A stretch of 64,000 bases of DNA, taken from assembly GCA_032622095.1 (NCBI GenBank), contig CP136064.1:259573863-259637862 (forward strand), read 5' to 3'. Source of the stretch: Siphonodentalium dalli (lineage: Eukaryota > Mollusca > Scaphopoda > Gadilida > Siphonodentaliidae). The position numbers and the translations under genes are program-made. Below, piece by piece: positions 11,450 through 23,145 of the stretch (the stretch's first letter is position 1; each line of letters starts with the position of its first letter). The notes under the pieces were generated by a model. It was given only the letters and a program-made list of their open reading frames with translations, did not search any database and was not told where the DNA came from.

Positions 11450-12250
11450 TACATTGAATACACACATGTGAGGATCTTATTGTATCATGTAATTCCTCAA
11501 TGTTCCCAAGCGATGTTCTCCAGACTCCCCAAGCAATGACAATTACCCTCCCGTCAATTACAATCCCGTCATTCATGGGTTCCCTAGACACAGAATGCTG
11601 CAATTGTTAAGGCCACTACTCATCAATGATTACTAATGTTTATCATAGGTGCCCACCCCTGAGTTTCATCCTTTGTGAGAGAATTTTTTTTTGTAATTTC
11701 TTCAAATCATTAATTGATGGACATCTCTACTTTAATTATTATAGGGTTTGTACGCGGGTCTTGAATCCTTGAAAAGTTATGAAATCCAAATATTTTGTTT
11801 CCATACGCTTGCAAAGTCTGGAAAATGGCACCTATTTCTATCTTGGTATGGAAAAGTCCTTGACAATAAGCTGCTCAGTGATTCAAGGTCTTGAAAAGTT
11901 ATGGAATATGTACAAACATCCGTTCCGCACCGACATCGTCCTTCATTTTCATTATGATCTCTGTACCCATAGTTAAGTGCATGCATTTTATGGTGTGCCG
12001 GACACCTGTAGTAAATTCTCCTGGTAACTGTATATTCCATGACAAGTTGATCACAGTTAATGTTTGATTTAAAAGGTGGATCGATCAAAGTTCCCGACAA
12101 TAGATTGAAAACAAAATAGTAAAAGTTATGGAATTTATTCAGTGAATAGTCTTGGAAAATTTGTGTCGGAGAGTCCACAATAGATTTGGAAAAGTTATGG
12201 AATTTTTCTCTCAGCTGGGTGTATGAACCCTGTCAACAGTTTATTACATT
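11450..12250. other. CTTGAAAAGTTATGGAAT-type degenerate repeats
   Basis: CCTTGAAAAGTTATGAAAT (11768), CTTGAAAAGTTATGGAATA (11891) and TTGGAAAAGTTATGGAATTT (12186) recur in a block ending GGGTGTATGAACCCTG. A 133-codon frame on the - strand (11777-12178) shows no known domain. Confidence 0.5.
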
Positions 12251-12915
12251 GACCAGCATTGAGGTTTCATGTGTCGGGGACCAGTCTAGAGGTTTCATGT
12301 GTCAGGGACCAGTCTAGAGGTTTCATGTGTCGGGGACCAGCCTAGAGGTTTCATGTGTCAGGGACCAGTCTAGAGGTTTCATGTGTTGGGGACCAGTCTA
12401 GACGTTTCATGTGTCGGGGACCAGCTTAGAGGTTTCATGTGTCGGGAACCAGCCTTTAGGTTTCATGTGAGGGGGACCAGCCTAGAGGTTTCATGTGTCG
12501 GGGACCAGTCTAAAGGTTTCATGTGTCGGGGACCAGCCTAGAGATTTCATGTGAGAAGGACCAGCCTAGAGGTTTCATGTGTCTGGGACCAGCCTAGAGG
12601 TTTCAATATGTCGGGAACCAGCCTAGAGGTTTCATGTGAGGGGGACCAGCCTAGAGGTTTCATGTGAGGGGGACCAGCCTAGAGGTTTCATGTGTCGGGG
12701 ACCAGCCTAGAGGTTTCATGTTTCGGGGACCAGCCTATAGGTTTCATGTGTCGGGAACCAACCTATAGGATTCATGTGAGGGGGACCAGCCTAGAGGTTT
12801 CATGTGTCGGGAACCAGCTTAGATGTTTCATGTGTCGGGAACCAGCCTATAGGTTTCATGTGAGGGGACCAGCCTAGAGGTTTCATGTGTCGGGAACCAG
12901 CCTAGAGGTTTCATA
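12251..12915. repeat. 28-bp minisatellite, about 24 copies, from D terminus
   Basis: The unit holds GGGGACCAGCCTAGAGG followed by TTTCATGTGTC. Two alternating linkers (GTGTCGGGGACC and GTGAGGGGGACC) suggest higher-order amplification. The last unit runs straight into unique D sequence at about 12905. Confidence 0.96.
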
Positions 12916-13007
12916 TTGGGAGAAGTCACTTCTCCCTGTATTGTTATCAGGGAGAAGTAAACAATGGCTGAAGTTCAATTTATACTCCAATATCACCTTT
13001 CTATGAT

Positions 13008-13340
13008 CAAGCCTTGAAATAGGGTACGTGTCTGTCATTTGCAGAATGAGGTCCCCAGAGGGTGAATTTAGTGATGCTACCCCGCATAGCGGGCTAGCAT
13101 CACCAAATTCACCCTCTGGGGACCTATTCTGCTTACACCTCAGCAGAATGAGGTTCCCAGAGGGTGAATTTGGTGATGCTAGCCCGATATGCGGGGTAGC
13201 ATAACTAAATTCACCCTCTGGGAACCTCATTCCCAGAGGGTGAATTTGGTGATGCTAGCCAGCTATGCGGGGTAGCATAACTAAATTCACCCTCTGGGAA
13301 CCTCATTCTGCAAATGACAGGCACCCTATTTCAAGGCTTG
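13008..13340. mobile_element. A2 MITE with perfect 8-bp target duplication, inside D
   Basis: CAAGCCTTGAAATAGGG faces CCCTATTTCAAGGCTTG. TCTATGAT lies at 13000-13007 and 13341-13348. Three hairpin modules instead of two are present, because the right module (CCCAGAGGGTGAATTTGGTG) occurs twice. Confidence 0.95.
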
Positions 13341-13458
13341 TCTATGATCCACTAAGTATTTTTCAACACGAGAGCCTTTTTATAAAATCATTATAGTGCG
13401 TAGGAACACCATTAAATTCAGTGAATATACTTTAATTATGCTGTTTGGGCATACTGGT

Positions 13459-13552
13459 ACAGTAATACCCTAAATAATCAACTCCTTAACCACAGCAGAA
13501 TTATGGGTAATTTTTCAGGATTTAGTCGGAAATATGGCTTGTTGCCGTTCAT
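13459..13552. mobile_element. Family B MITE, left arm only
   Basis: ACAGTAATACCCTAAATAAT through GGCTTGTTGCCGTTCATGAG, then D sequence resumes. Confidence 0.85.
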
Positions 13553-13738
13553 GAGAGAGAATTCACTTCTCTATAGGACAAAAATAAGGAGAAGTAGCAA
13601 ATTTTAGGGAGAACATGTCTCCCCAAGTTGCCCTCTAGGCTGGTCCCTTCTCCCAAGTCACGCTCTAGGCTGGTACCTGCCTCCCAAGTCACCCTATAGG
13701 CTGGTCCTCTCCCAAGTCACTCTCTAGGATGGTTCATG

Positions 13739-16352
13739 CTGTGTTAATGAGACGACTAATGTTCATCTCTGGAGATGTAGAGTGATCTCCCCTAACTGGA
13801 ATCATATTTTTCAATTCTTAAGAAATGAATGTAGTTTTATTGAGGGCCGTTAGTGGTGATGCACTGTGATATATCCCTCATATATATCCTCCGTCCATCT
13901 GTCCGAGCAGATATCTCAAACACCAGGGGTCGTATTCACTGAGTGGGTTTATTTTATAAACCAGGTAGTTTATTTGGTAGCGGCTGAACGCTATCGATGA
14001 TGTGATTGACCCAATCTATCAGATTAGCCATTTGTATTTGTCAATGTATTATGACTAAATCTCGAGCACTAACCGGCCACAATCCGCATGCATAGCGGTA
14101 TACATTATGCGTATAATTTTAAAGAGACTCAGACTGGCCGGTGTGTATATATATATATGCAGAATGAGTTTTGGTGACATAATTGAGATTTTCGAAATAG
14201 CACAACGTCAGGAAGAGGAAAAACCACGACAACATCTCAGTTAATTATAAGGGATAGGTCCAACCCACTAGAAAAATCAGTGACGTGGCTAGAGGGTCTC
14301 CTGTGTGGGGGTGCATGCCCACCTTGATAACCTCAACTGCACCACCCCTTCAAACAGACCAAACACGTTTGCATAATTGCACCCTGTGGTCACTAGCCGT
14401 GGGTATAAATATAATCTACTGGGCGAACCACGGCTCTGTCCAATATGAGAATTTTTTTTAAACGGCAATAGGGAGGGATGATCAAGATACACCGGGCAGT
14501 CCACGGTTCGGTGTGAGAACATTTTGAATATCGCAAAATCCTAGCATCTAGACTGGCCTCAAGCTTATTTTCCAAGCGTTGTAAATTTCCAACCTGACAT
14601 CCCCTACTACGGTTGAAAAATTTCGAATAATTAGCAGTTTTTGACTGGCCACGGAGGAGGTACAAGGACACACGCTTGCCAAGTTTTGGAAATTTTCGAC
14701 CTGACACCCAAATTGGGTCGGTAAATTTCCAACTGATGGCCTTCTCAGTCAATCATTTTGACCAAAATTATGAGAATATGCAAATGTTGGTAAAAAAAAC
14801 AACGAATTCCCTAGTAAAAAAAAACCCTGTCGCCATGTCACCACATGATGAGTGGAGGTTTGTTGCACGCTATAGAATTTAAGCACAATCCAAATACTAG
14901 ACATGATCTATTTCCTGCCATTTCCGAAGAAATTGCTTTCCGGCACTGGTGGATGGTTTCGGTCTCTTTGTTTTCAAGGATTTTGATGTTTCAATGCACT
15001 ATATGCTCAAAAAGTGTTGCGTTCATCTGTTGTGTACCCCATCATTTCCATCGGTTACTCATGATTGAACTGAACCAAACATGTACCGTTACTCTGATAT
15101 GCGCAGCATGTTTTATGTACGTAACCGGTGGTCAATCCATGATTGTCCCCCAATCACCTTGATTGAATAATCCTATACCGTGCGGCGATGTCTTCCCATC
15201 GATGTCCACCGAGAGGTTCGCATTGAAAGTCGCCTCGTATAAATACCTGGACTATATGTAAACCCAGATGGTGAATACGACCTCAGTTGTCTGTAATTTG
15301 GTATAGGTGTTCACCAGTACTAGGCCATTCAACGGAGTGCTCAATCATTTTGTTTGGGTTTTCTGTTATAGAGTTGTTCTGGTTTGTCTCAAAATGTTGG
15401 TTTTTTGCCCGTCCGAACCAGATATTTGAAATTTTGCCATTAACCTGTGGATCGTTGCCCACAGAAGGGCTCTTTATCATGCACACATGGTTGTACATGG
15501 GACAGCCATTTACGTCCCCACCCAATGGGGCGGCGTGATCAAACCAGTGTCATCGCTGATCATGACACCGGGCTTTGAAAGGGTTAATGTCTGCACCCAT
15601 GCACCGTCTCATCAAATATTTCAGGCTGACATGATCTCTGCGTGAAAGCCAAGAGTACACGTAGCTTAGAAATTATATTGATTGGGAGTTTAAATCAGCT
15701 GCATCATGTCTTTTCAATTTTTAATTAGGCCAAAATAAAATGGATATGTGTTTCCGGTAACCTGTCTGCCACAAACTCATAGACTGTGCCTAATACTAAT
15801 TTTCTTCATTTTGGCCTTTTTCATTGCTAAAGATTTTAATTTTCTCTGCTTATGTGATCATCATCCTTAATTGTACTGTCCTTTTAACAGCTCTTCGATT
15901 CGTTCAGATTAGCCAAAGGCCGTGCAAGAACAAGAAATAAATTTAATTACTATCGAAACATGACTTGAAATATAATGAGGCATCGAAGTGATGTATAAGG
16001 CATCAAAACTTGAGAAAACATCATGTTTGTTGTCACCAAAAGTATTCAATTTATTGTGAGAGTATCATTACACAGGAAAATCCAGGTATAACTTTAGCAT
16101 AGAATCAGTTGTTCAGATGTATGAGAAGTTAAATAATTGTACCACTATACACTGGGGTGAAGGAGAAGATCACTAGATCTTTTCGACCATCCCGGGTGCG
16201 AAACTTTGAATCCCAGGTGCTTTGCACCCATCTACTCTCTTGCCGCTATATACACTTCACAACACCTTCCTTACAAATGAAATGTTTAGCGCAAAAACAA
16301 GGTTGCAGGTGACTGATTTAATTAAAACATTAAAACATTGGGGAATTTATAT
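13739..16352. other. 2.6 kb with no recognised gene or repeat family
   Basis: Only a short E-like piece (ATATCCTCCGTCCATCTGTC, about 13885) and a TA run (about 14145) stand out. Open frames here are under 120 codons without known motifs. This is the least repeat-rich part of the first 23 kb, so it is where missing 5' exons or a promoter should be sought. Confidence 0.5.
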
Positions 16353-16562
16353 AAAGTAATGCCCTAATTAATCGACTCCTTAACTTCAGCAGAATTATGG
16401 GTAACTTTTCAGGATTTAGTCGGAAATATGGCTTGTTGCCATTCATCGGAAAACTCTCCAGTTTTCCGATGAATGGCAACAAGCCATATTTCCGACTAAA
16501 TCCTGAAAAGTTACCCATAATTCTGCTGTGGTTAAGGAGTCGATTATTTAGGGCATTACTGT
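16353..16562. mobile_element. Family B MITE, full palindrome
   Basis: Both arms are complete around GAAAACTCTCCAGTTTTC. The left arm opens AAAGTAATGCCC (C lost from CAGT) and the right ends GCATTACTGTA. Confidence 0.92.
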
Positions 16563-16639
16563 ATATATACATCCCCAGGGAGTAAGTAGTGTGACGATGT
16601 CAAATCACGTCAACATGTGTCCAGCGGTATTAGTTAGTG

Positions 16640-17476
16640 TTAAAGGGGGACTGTACACTAAATATAGCCATATATGGAACCATCTCCTTTTATTCTCAAA
16701 GAATATATGCAACAAATGAATATATTTTACCCATGGATTACTAGTAGTGCAAAATACAATCATGTGCTCTATGGACGATACAAACAACATGGTAATTATC
16801 ATGAAAATGAATTTATGACTCCAGCCATTTATTCATTCTCATTGAAATTACCATGTTATTTGCATCGTTCATAGAGGGTATCCACCCCCCCCCCCCCCCC
16901 CCCCCCCCCTTTTCGGTATGCGGGATTCAGGGTGTTTTGAAGCCGTACGCGGGATTCATACCCCCGAATTAACTGGTATTCGGGTTCAAGCAAAACATCT
17001 TGGACGCAGGTTTTGATGGCGCAAAATAATATTTTGTGCTAGTTATCTGTATGAATGAGTGGGTAGAATAGCTTCTTGGGCATATTCGACCACCATGCCA
17101 TCATAAAGTATCATTAATCGTATCATAACGGCCTCATAACGCGACCGGTGTCTCTTCAGTCATTAACCGGAAAGCGTCCAGAAACTATATTTGATTTGTG
17201 TTCCATTTCCAAACTTTTAATTAACCGGTATATTAAAACAGTCAATTTGTATGTCATTTATCGCATATTATTTCTTAACATGTATTCAGGATTCACCCCC
17301 CAAAATTAACTGGTATTCAGGATTCAGGGGGGAGGGGGTGATACCCTCATAGAGCACATGAGTGTATTTTGTACTAATCCATGGCTCAAATTCATTCTTT
17401 TGTTGCATATATTCTGTTGAGTATAAAAGGAGATGGTCCCTTAAATGGCCGGATTTAGTGTACGGTACCCCTTTAA
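16640..17476. mobile_element. TTAA-flanked TIR element, about 130-bp arms, poly-C inside
   Basis: TTAAAGGGGGACTGTACACT faces GTGTACGGTACCCCTTTAA. The arms also share ACCATCTCCTTTTAT, AATATATGCAAC, CCATGGATTA and ATGTGCTCTATG. The interior holds C25 (16885-16909) and inverted GGGATTCA/CAGGATTCA copies. No transposase is seen. Confidence 0.85.
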
Positions 17477-18039
17477 TGAGTTAAGAAAGGCGGTATGAGG
17501 GAGCACTGTGAGAATGTAATGATTGATCATGGCAGCATCACCTTAAATTCAGCACTTAATAGCTTTATTATGAAGCTATTTATATTCACTCTTACTAATC
17601 TAATCAATTTCCACAATGTAACTCTCTTCTTCTTTGTTCTCTACATGTTTTAACTTAAGCTTATAAAATCAATTTATGAACTTTGAATACATGCTAGCAT
17701 GACACTGTCTGTAGCCCAACACACAAGTCTTTTGTGTCCGAGGTATGGGTACATTCAAGAATATAGTGACCCTGTTTGGCTGTCAGCAGTTAGGCCCATT
17801 TCAAACAACGGATTTTTGTTGACTGGAATCTAATACTAGACCCACAATTGAATTAAATGCGTCAAAGATGCAACGTATGAAACATATGAAACAATTAGAT
17901 CCATGCCAGGCGCACCACAGACGAATCTCCATCCAATTCAGATGAATCTTCGTAAGTGATGCGTCTGAAATTCATCTTTGTTTCATACGACGGATTTTTG
18001 ACGACTCAAATCTAATACATGTTACCGGGAATGCCGAAA
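17477..18039. other. Spacer with a weak inverted repeat
   Basis: ACGGATTTTTGTTGACT...TCTAATAC (17807-17835) recurs in related form as ACGGATTTTTGACGACT...TCTAATAC (17990-18016). AGATGAATCT motifs lie between. No gene is seen. Confidence 0.5.
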
Positions 18040-18106
18040 GCATAACAGCAAATAATGGGACGTATTATATTATTGGTCCATCTGTCTGTCCATCCGGGTG
18101 CACATT
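18040..18106. repeat. Family E repeat start, cut by C4
   Basis: GGGACGTATTATATTATTGG and CCATCTGTCTGTCCATCC, then the C4 terminus. Confidence 0.75.
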
Positions 18107-18557
18107 TGTGACCCGCCATATCAAATCCAGTCGTAAGGGATTTTTTTACCCTGTGCCAATGCATTCTCTTATATATGCGAGTCGACCATAGGTCGCCTCG
18201 CATATATAACAGAATGCATTGGCCTAACAATTTTTTATCATTTTTTAAAAATAAATGTTTCTTACAATTTTTAGGACATAAAATAAAAAACATCCATTAC
18301 CCTGCAGGGAGCCCCACACATATATAGAAGAGTGTTGTCTGCTCATGTTTGTCTGGGGCTCTGTATGGGTGAAATTATAAAATTGTTAAAGAATACAAGA
18401 AAAAATTATTAAAATTGTAAAAAATTGTTACCGGTAGGCCAATGCATTCTCTTATATATGCGAGGCGACCTATGGTCGACTCGCATATATAAGAGAATGC
18501 ATTGGCACAGGGTAAAAAAAATCCCGACTTACGACTGGATTTGATATGGCGGGTCAC
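18107..18557. mobile_element. C4 MITE (TGTGACCCGCC ends, C-type interior)
   Basis: TGTGACCCGCCATATCAAAT faces ATTTGATATGGCGGGTCACA. The interior has the same two GCCAATGCATTCTC hairpins as C1-C3 plus a middle segment with CTGCTCATGTTTGTCTGGGG. It is nearly identical to 46346-46805. Confidence 0.93.
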
Positions 18558-18704
18558 ATTTGAGCCTTAGGAGGTCAGGGGAGGAGCCTAAGACAAAAAA
18601 AACAAGTTTGACATGATCGACCACCTGATGTCAAACTGCCACATAATGCCCGTTATTTCGTACAATTTACTAATTAAATGGTTGTCTTCAGTGGTCAAAC
18701 CTCT

Positions 18705-18949
18705 CAAAAACAACAAAAGAAAGACCACGTAAAGACCAAATGTATGGGTGTCCGTCCGTTTGATTTACTGGTTTTCGGGTGATAACTTTAGTATATGTCT
18801 GAATTGATTAGAATGAAATTTGGTACATGTATGTCGGTTTACTAGCACAAAATACAGGTCAAATTTTAATTTGGGTTTCACTTGCCAATTTTCACCAAAG
18901 TTATGGCCCTTTGTAGAAATTACCACAGGCAAAATTTTGTCACACCCAG
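18705..18949. repeat. Family E repeat
   Basis: GTGTCCGTCCGTTTGATTT, GGGTGATAACTTTAGTAT, AAATTTGGTACATG and GTTTACTAGCACAAAATACA are in the order seen at 39300 and 41170. Confidence 0.8.
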
Positions 18950-19450
18950 GTTCCGCGCTGGACCGAAATTTACTTTTGCCAAATAATTCCCAAATGAAAA
19001 TAGTTTTTGCCAAATTATTTTAGCATTTGCCAAATGAGGTTTGAACGAGTTTTTATATCGATAGAAAAACAGTTAGTTGATAATTAATTATACTCGCATC
19101 TCTGTTGTGGTTTATCATACAAAAGTAAGCCAATCACCGAACGATACAATGATATAGAAGGGTTGCTTCATCAGAAAGGCACATCACAGGAGGATTAGTA
19201 ACCCCTACAACCATCAGTACTGATGCTACGAGATTAACTACATCTTAATAGAGGTGTTAACTTTCCCTAAACCTTATAAAACACCACTAATGTAATTATG
19301 TTGTAAGCGTTCCTGAAATGAATGGTAATGATTGACCAATATTTTCAAATTGCTTGATGAATTAAAAAGTGACTTGCCAAAACTTTTGCCAAATGAAAAT
19401 ATTTTTTGCCAAATTTGAATTATTTTTGCCATTGGCAAATTTGGCAAGTG
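18950..19450. repeat. Family G repeat (TTTGCCAAATG)
   Basis: It runs from GTTCCGCGCTGGACCGAAA to GGCAAATTTGGCAAGTG, with reiterated TTTTGCCAAATGAAAAT at both ends and a shared interior (CAATCACCGAACGATA, GAAGGGTTGCTTCATC). The other copies are at 38245 and 47272. Confidence 0.87.
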
Positions 19451-19858
19451 AGAATCCATTTAGTTTAGAAGGGGTTTATTTTGGTCCTATATATGTATGC
19501 CAGTATGTTTATTGTGTTTATTACATGCCACCTGTCCCAGAATCCGTGAATAAAAAAAAAAAAAGTCTTACAAAGTTTATTCAGGGACATGCAGGGTTGA
19601 ATTTGTCATGTGTGATGATTCTTTTATTTTATAATTCCGATTTCATCATTGAGGCTTGAGGCGAATGTCATTTACGTCATGTGACGTCAACCGGATGAGT
19701 ATTCCACACCTGGGTCATACGGATTTGTAAATATGGCAACGCAGGAAGACTGTAATTCTAGGAACAAACATAATAAATAAATAAACATTGGAATGTTCTA
19801 TTATTAATCTGGATGGATGCTCAGCAAATATAATTAGGCGACAAGGAGACAGTGGGAG

Positions 19859-20266
19859 TCAAGCCTGTCATTTGCAGAATGAGGTCCGCAGAGGGTGAAT
19901 TTAGTGATGCTACGGCACACCAAATTCACCCTCTTGGGACCTCATTCTACATGGATTCATCTGCTATGGGAGACATAGACTCAGATTGAAGTTCCCAAAT
20001 GAATATTGTGATGTACACCCATTGGGAACCTCAATTATGCAATGTGTCGTCTGCCAATTTGGGGATATAGAGAAACTAAACTATAAAAGAAATAGGATCT
20101 ATGTGAAGAAGTTTCTATAGAATTTTGATAATATTGAAACTTTCCAGAGAAGATGAGGCCTAAACAGAGGGTGAATTTAGCGATGCTAGCCCGCTATGCG
20201 TGATAGCGTCACTAAATTCACCCTATGGGGACCTCATTCGGCAAATGCAAACTAAACTCAGGCTTG
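19859..20266. mobile_element. Family A MITE, long form, left hairpin damaged
   Basis: TCAAGCCTGTCATTTGCAGA to CAAACTAAACTCAGGCTTG. The first hairpin is reduced (TGCTACGGCACACCAAATTC) and has lost most of its inner stem. Confidence 0.87.
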
Positions 20267-20450
20267 GAGTGTATGGCGATGTTGTTGATCTTATTATCTT
20301 GACATTTCCTTAGGGAACTACTCATCAATGAGAATGTAGTACAGAGAGGCATTTTGCATTAGGCTCCTCATTAGGCTTGTCTCTTTACTGTAGTAATTCA
20401 TATCCACTGAGTATACATACATCATGCTCATTGTTCCTATTCTCCTTGAC

Positions 20451-20696
20451 CCAGCCTTGAAATAGTGTGTCTGTCATTTGCAGAATGAGGTCCCCAGAGG
20501 GTGAATTTAGTGATGCTACCCCGCATAGCGGGCTAGCATCACCAAATTTACCCTCTGGGAACCTCATTCTGCTGAGGTGTAAGCAGAATGAGGTCCCCAG
20601 AGGGTGAATTTGGTGATGCTATGCGGGGTAGCATCACTAAATTCACCCTCTGTGGACCTCATTCTGCAAATGACAGACACACTATTTCAAGGCTTG
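20451..20696. mobile_element. A2 MITE with 8-bp target duplication
   Basis: AGCCTTGAAATAGTG faces CACTATTTCAAGGCTTG. TCCTTGAC lies at 20443-20450 and 20697-20704. The two hairpins are joined by GCTGAGGTGTAAGC. Confidence 0.94.
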
Positions 20697-20765
20697 TCCT
20701 TGACCCAGTTCCAGGAAAGTACACCTATAATTTACTCACTGAGGACTGCAGACATTTAGATAAAT

Positions 20766-21066
20766 ACAAGCCTGATTATAGTGTGTCTGTCATTTGCAGA
20801 ATGAGGTCCCCAGAGGGTGAATTTAGTGACGCTATCCCGCATAGCAGGCTAGCATCACTAAATTCATCCCTCTGGGTACCTCATTCTGCTTAGGCCTCAT
20901 CTTCTCTGGAAAGTTTCTTTATTATCAAATTTCTTTAGAATCTTCTTCACATAGATTATTTTTGTTTTTTAAGTTTAGTTTCTATATTTCCCGGGATAGC
21001 ATCACTAAATTCACCCTCTGGGGACCTCATTCTGCAAATGACAGGCACACTAAACTCATGCTTGGA
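20766..21066. mobile_element. Family A MITE, internally deleted
   Basis: CAAGCCTGATTATAGTG to CACTAAACTCATGCTTG. The second hairpin is mostly gone: TTCTATATTTCCCGGGATAG passes directly into the right arm. The flanks GATAAATA / GATAAAAA resemble an 8-bp target duplication with one mismatch. Confidence 0.87.
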
Positions 21067-21183
21067 TAAAAAGGTTGGCGCATATGTACCAAATGAGCTC
21101 CTGAGACCAATCAAATGTTCGGAAAAACCGTTCTGTCTCCCAAAAAATAACATATAATACATAGTAACAGAACCTTATCAGTA

Positions 21184-21389
21184 TCAAACCTGAGAATAAG
21201 GTGCCGCTCCATTTGCAGAATGAGGTCCCCAGAGGGTTAATTTAGGATGCTACCATGGACAGTGGGCTAACATCACTAAATTAATCCTCTGGTTAATGGT
21301 GCTAGCCTGCTGTGTGGGGTAACGTCACTAAATTCACCCTCTGGGGACCTCATTCTGCAAATGTCTGGCACCATATTTTCAGGCCTGCA
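21184..21389. mobile_element. Family A MITE, short degenerate copy
   Basis: CAAACCTGAGAATAAGG to CCATATTTTCAGGCCTG, with TCCCCAGAGGGTTAATTTAG and a rearranged centre. Confidence 0.8.
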
Positions 21390-21416
21390 TGGTCAGCCTG
21401 GTCATCAAATGAATTA

Positions 21417-21666
21417 TTAACCGTTTCAAGATGGGAGCAGCTGGTGCAGCATTAAAGCTCTTGTGCCAGTGCAATATCTTATATATCCGAGTCTCCCATA
21501 GGGAGCCTCGCATATATAGAAGATGCGCTGGCTTACAAGGTCAAGGTAAAATATTGTTAGGCCAATGTATTCTCTTATATATATGCGAGGCTCCCTATAC
21601 ATAAGAAAATGCATTACACAGGGTTTTCGCAAAATTTCAGGAAGCTCCAGTCATGGAATGGATTAA
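21417..21666. mobile_element. C3 MITE, opposite orientation
   Basis: TTAACCGTTTCAAGATGGGA, GCAGCTGGTGCAGCATTAAA and then the hairpins, ending GGAAGCTCCAGTCATGGAA and TTAA. Hairpin stems are decayed. Confidence 0.85.
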
Positions 21667-21772
21667 ATTAAATTCTGCATGTTGTTTTTGTAATTGTTTA
21701 TTCATGCTCCTATAATTTAATCTAGGATAGCCATTGCTACCCCTATACAACAACCATGCAGTCACAATAGCT

Positions 21773-21987
21773 ACAGTAATGCTCTAATTAATCGACCTCT
21801 TAACCAAAGCAGAATTATGGGTAACTTTTCAGGATTTAGTCAGAAATATGGCTTGTTGCCATTCATCGGAAAGCTCTCCCCGAGAGCTTTCCGATGAATG
21901 GCAACAAGCCATATTTCCGACTAAATCCTGAAAAGTTACCCATAATTCTGCTTTGGTTAAGAGGTCGATTAATTAGAGCATTACTGT
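21773..21987. mobile_element. Family B MITE, full palindrome
   Basis: ACAGTAATGCTCTAATTAAT faces ATTAATTAGAGCATTACTGT, with centre CTCTCCCCGAGAG. Both arms carry matching variants (GCTCTAATTAA, AACCAAAGC/GCTTTGGTT), so changes are mirrored between arms. Confidence 0.94.
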
Positions 21988-22134
21988 ATGTCTGTCAGAA
22001 TAACATGTTTGTATTTTGCCTTTTTGAAATTATAGTGCCATAATTTATGCAAAATTTGGGCTATTTAACTGTTCTCCTAGCACCACAAAGGCACAATATT
22101 TTTCAGTGGATCGTAGCAAATTATAGCTGAGTGG

Positions 22135-22341
22135 TTAACCCTTTCATGACTGGAGATTCCTGAAATTTTGCGAAACCCTGTGCCAATGCATTCTCTTATA
22201 TATGTGAGTCTCCCATAGGGAGCCTCGCATATATAAGAGAATACATTTGCCTAACAATATTTACCTTAACCTTGTAAGTATGTGCACTGGCACAGGATCT
22301 TTAACGCTGCGCCAGAGCAGCTCCTGTCATGAAAGGGTTAA
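22135..22341. mobile_element. C3 MITE, internal deletion
   Basis: TTAACCCTTTCATGACTGGA to CTGTCATGAAAGGGTTAA. The first hairpin is intact and the second is reduced to GTATGTGCACTGGCACAGG. Confidence 0.9.
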
Positions 22342-22378
22342 CTGAATACGGCAATGCATGGAGATGGGAGCCTAAACA

Positions 22379-22470
22379 GAGCTCTCCGATGAATGGCAAC
22401 ACGCCATATTTCCGACTATAATTACCCATAATTCTGCTGCGGTTAAGGAGTCGATTATTTAGGGCATTAC
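22379..22470. mobile_element. Family B MITE, right half
   Basis: GAGCTCTCCGATGAATGGCA to TTATTTAGGGCATTAC. Confidence 0.83.
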
Positions 22471-22653
22471 CATAGTTAAGATATAAATCACTCTAATACT
22501 GCATAAGACAGTTAAGTGCTGCTGTGATGGCCTCCAGTAATCATCTGCAAAAGTTTGTTTTGACAAACCATTTCCAAGTTTGGTGGGATTTTGAATAGTG
22601 TTATAACTCTACATGTATCAAGACCAAGCCAGGGCTGAGAAAATAAATTGTCC

Positions 22654-23088
22654 ACAGTCAGGAAACGCCTAGCGGTTTCAAATTGGGAGTCATGCACTTC
22701 TCTCTGTTTTGTTAATTATTATGGAGTCGACTGTTATCAGGAGACGTAACAATTTAAGTTATATTTACACCCCATCATCACCCTTTTATAAAACACAAGA
22801 GCCCATTTATAAAACCAGTACATGTATAGTGAGTGAGAACACCTTTATAATCAGTACATATACTTAAAATATACTATTCCTGTTGAGACATATGTACAGT
22901 AATGCTCTAATTAATAAACTCCTTAACCACAGCAGAATTGTGGGTAACTTTTCAGGATTTAGTCAAATCCTGAAAAGTTACCCATAATTCTGCTGTGGTT
23001 AAGGAGTCGATTAATTAGAGCATTACTGTATGCTGGTATATGAGATAGAAGTCACTTCTCCCTGGGACAAAAATATGTAGAATCGGTA
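22654..23088. mobile_element. D element, left part, with B nested
   Basis: It begins CAGGAAACGCCTAGCGGTTT (degenerate CAGGGACCAGCCTAGAGG), then AAATTGGGAGTCATGCACTT and CCCTTTTATAAAACACAAGA. B interrupts at 22896, and GAGATAGAAGTCACTTCTCC follows. The right terminus is missing. The RasGRP exon starts 57 bp later. Confidence 0.83.
22896..23029. mobile_element. Family B MITE, shortened palindrome
   Basis: The arms meet at GGATTTAGTCAAATCC. About 80 bp were lost symmetrically from the centre. Confidence 0.92.
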
Positions 23089-23145
23089 CAATGATATAGA
23101 TGCATACATAAATTATAGATCTAACTTTTTAAAATCTAATTTCAG

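Larger units (their letters stand above)
12251..13738. mobile_element. D element with both ends amplified and A2, B nested
   Basis: The left end is a 28-bp array. The body (12916-13007, then 13349-13458) contains GTCACTTCTCCCTG and AATGGCTGAAGTTCAATTTA. An A2 copy interrupts at 13008 and a B half at 13459. The right end has about four copies of a 38-40 bp unit with CTCTAGGCTGGTCCC. The termini are inverted relative to each other. Confidence 0.87.

Noticed and set aside
11777-12178. 133-codon - strand frame
   Set aside because: It overlaps degenerate AAAAGTTATGGAAT repeats. No recognised domain and no splice context.
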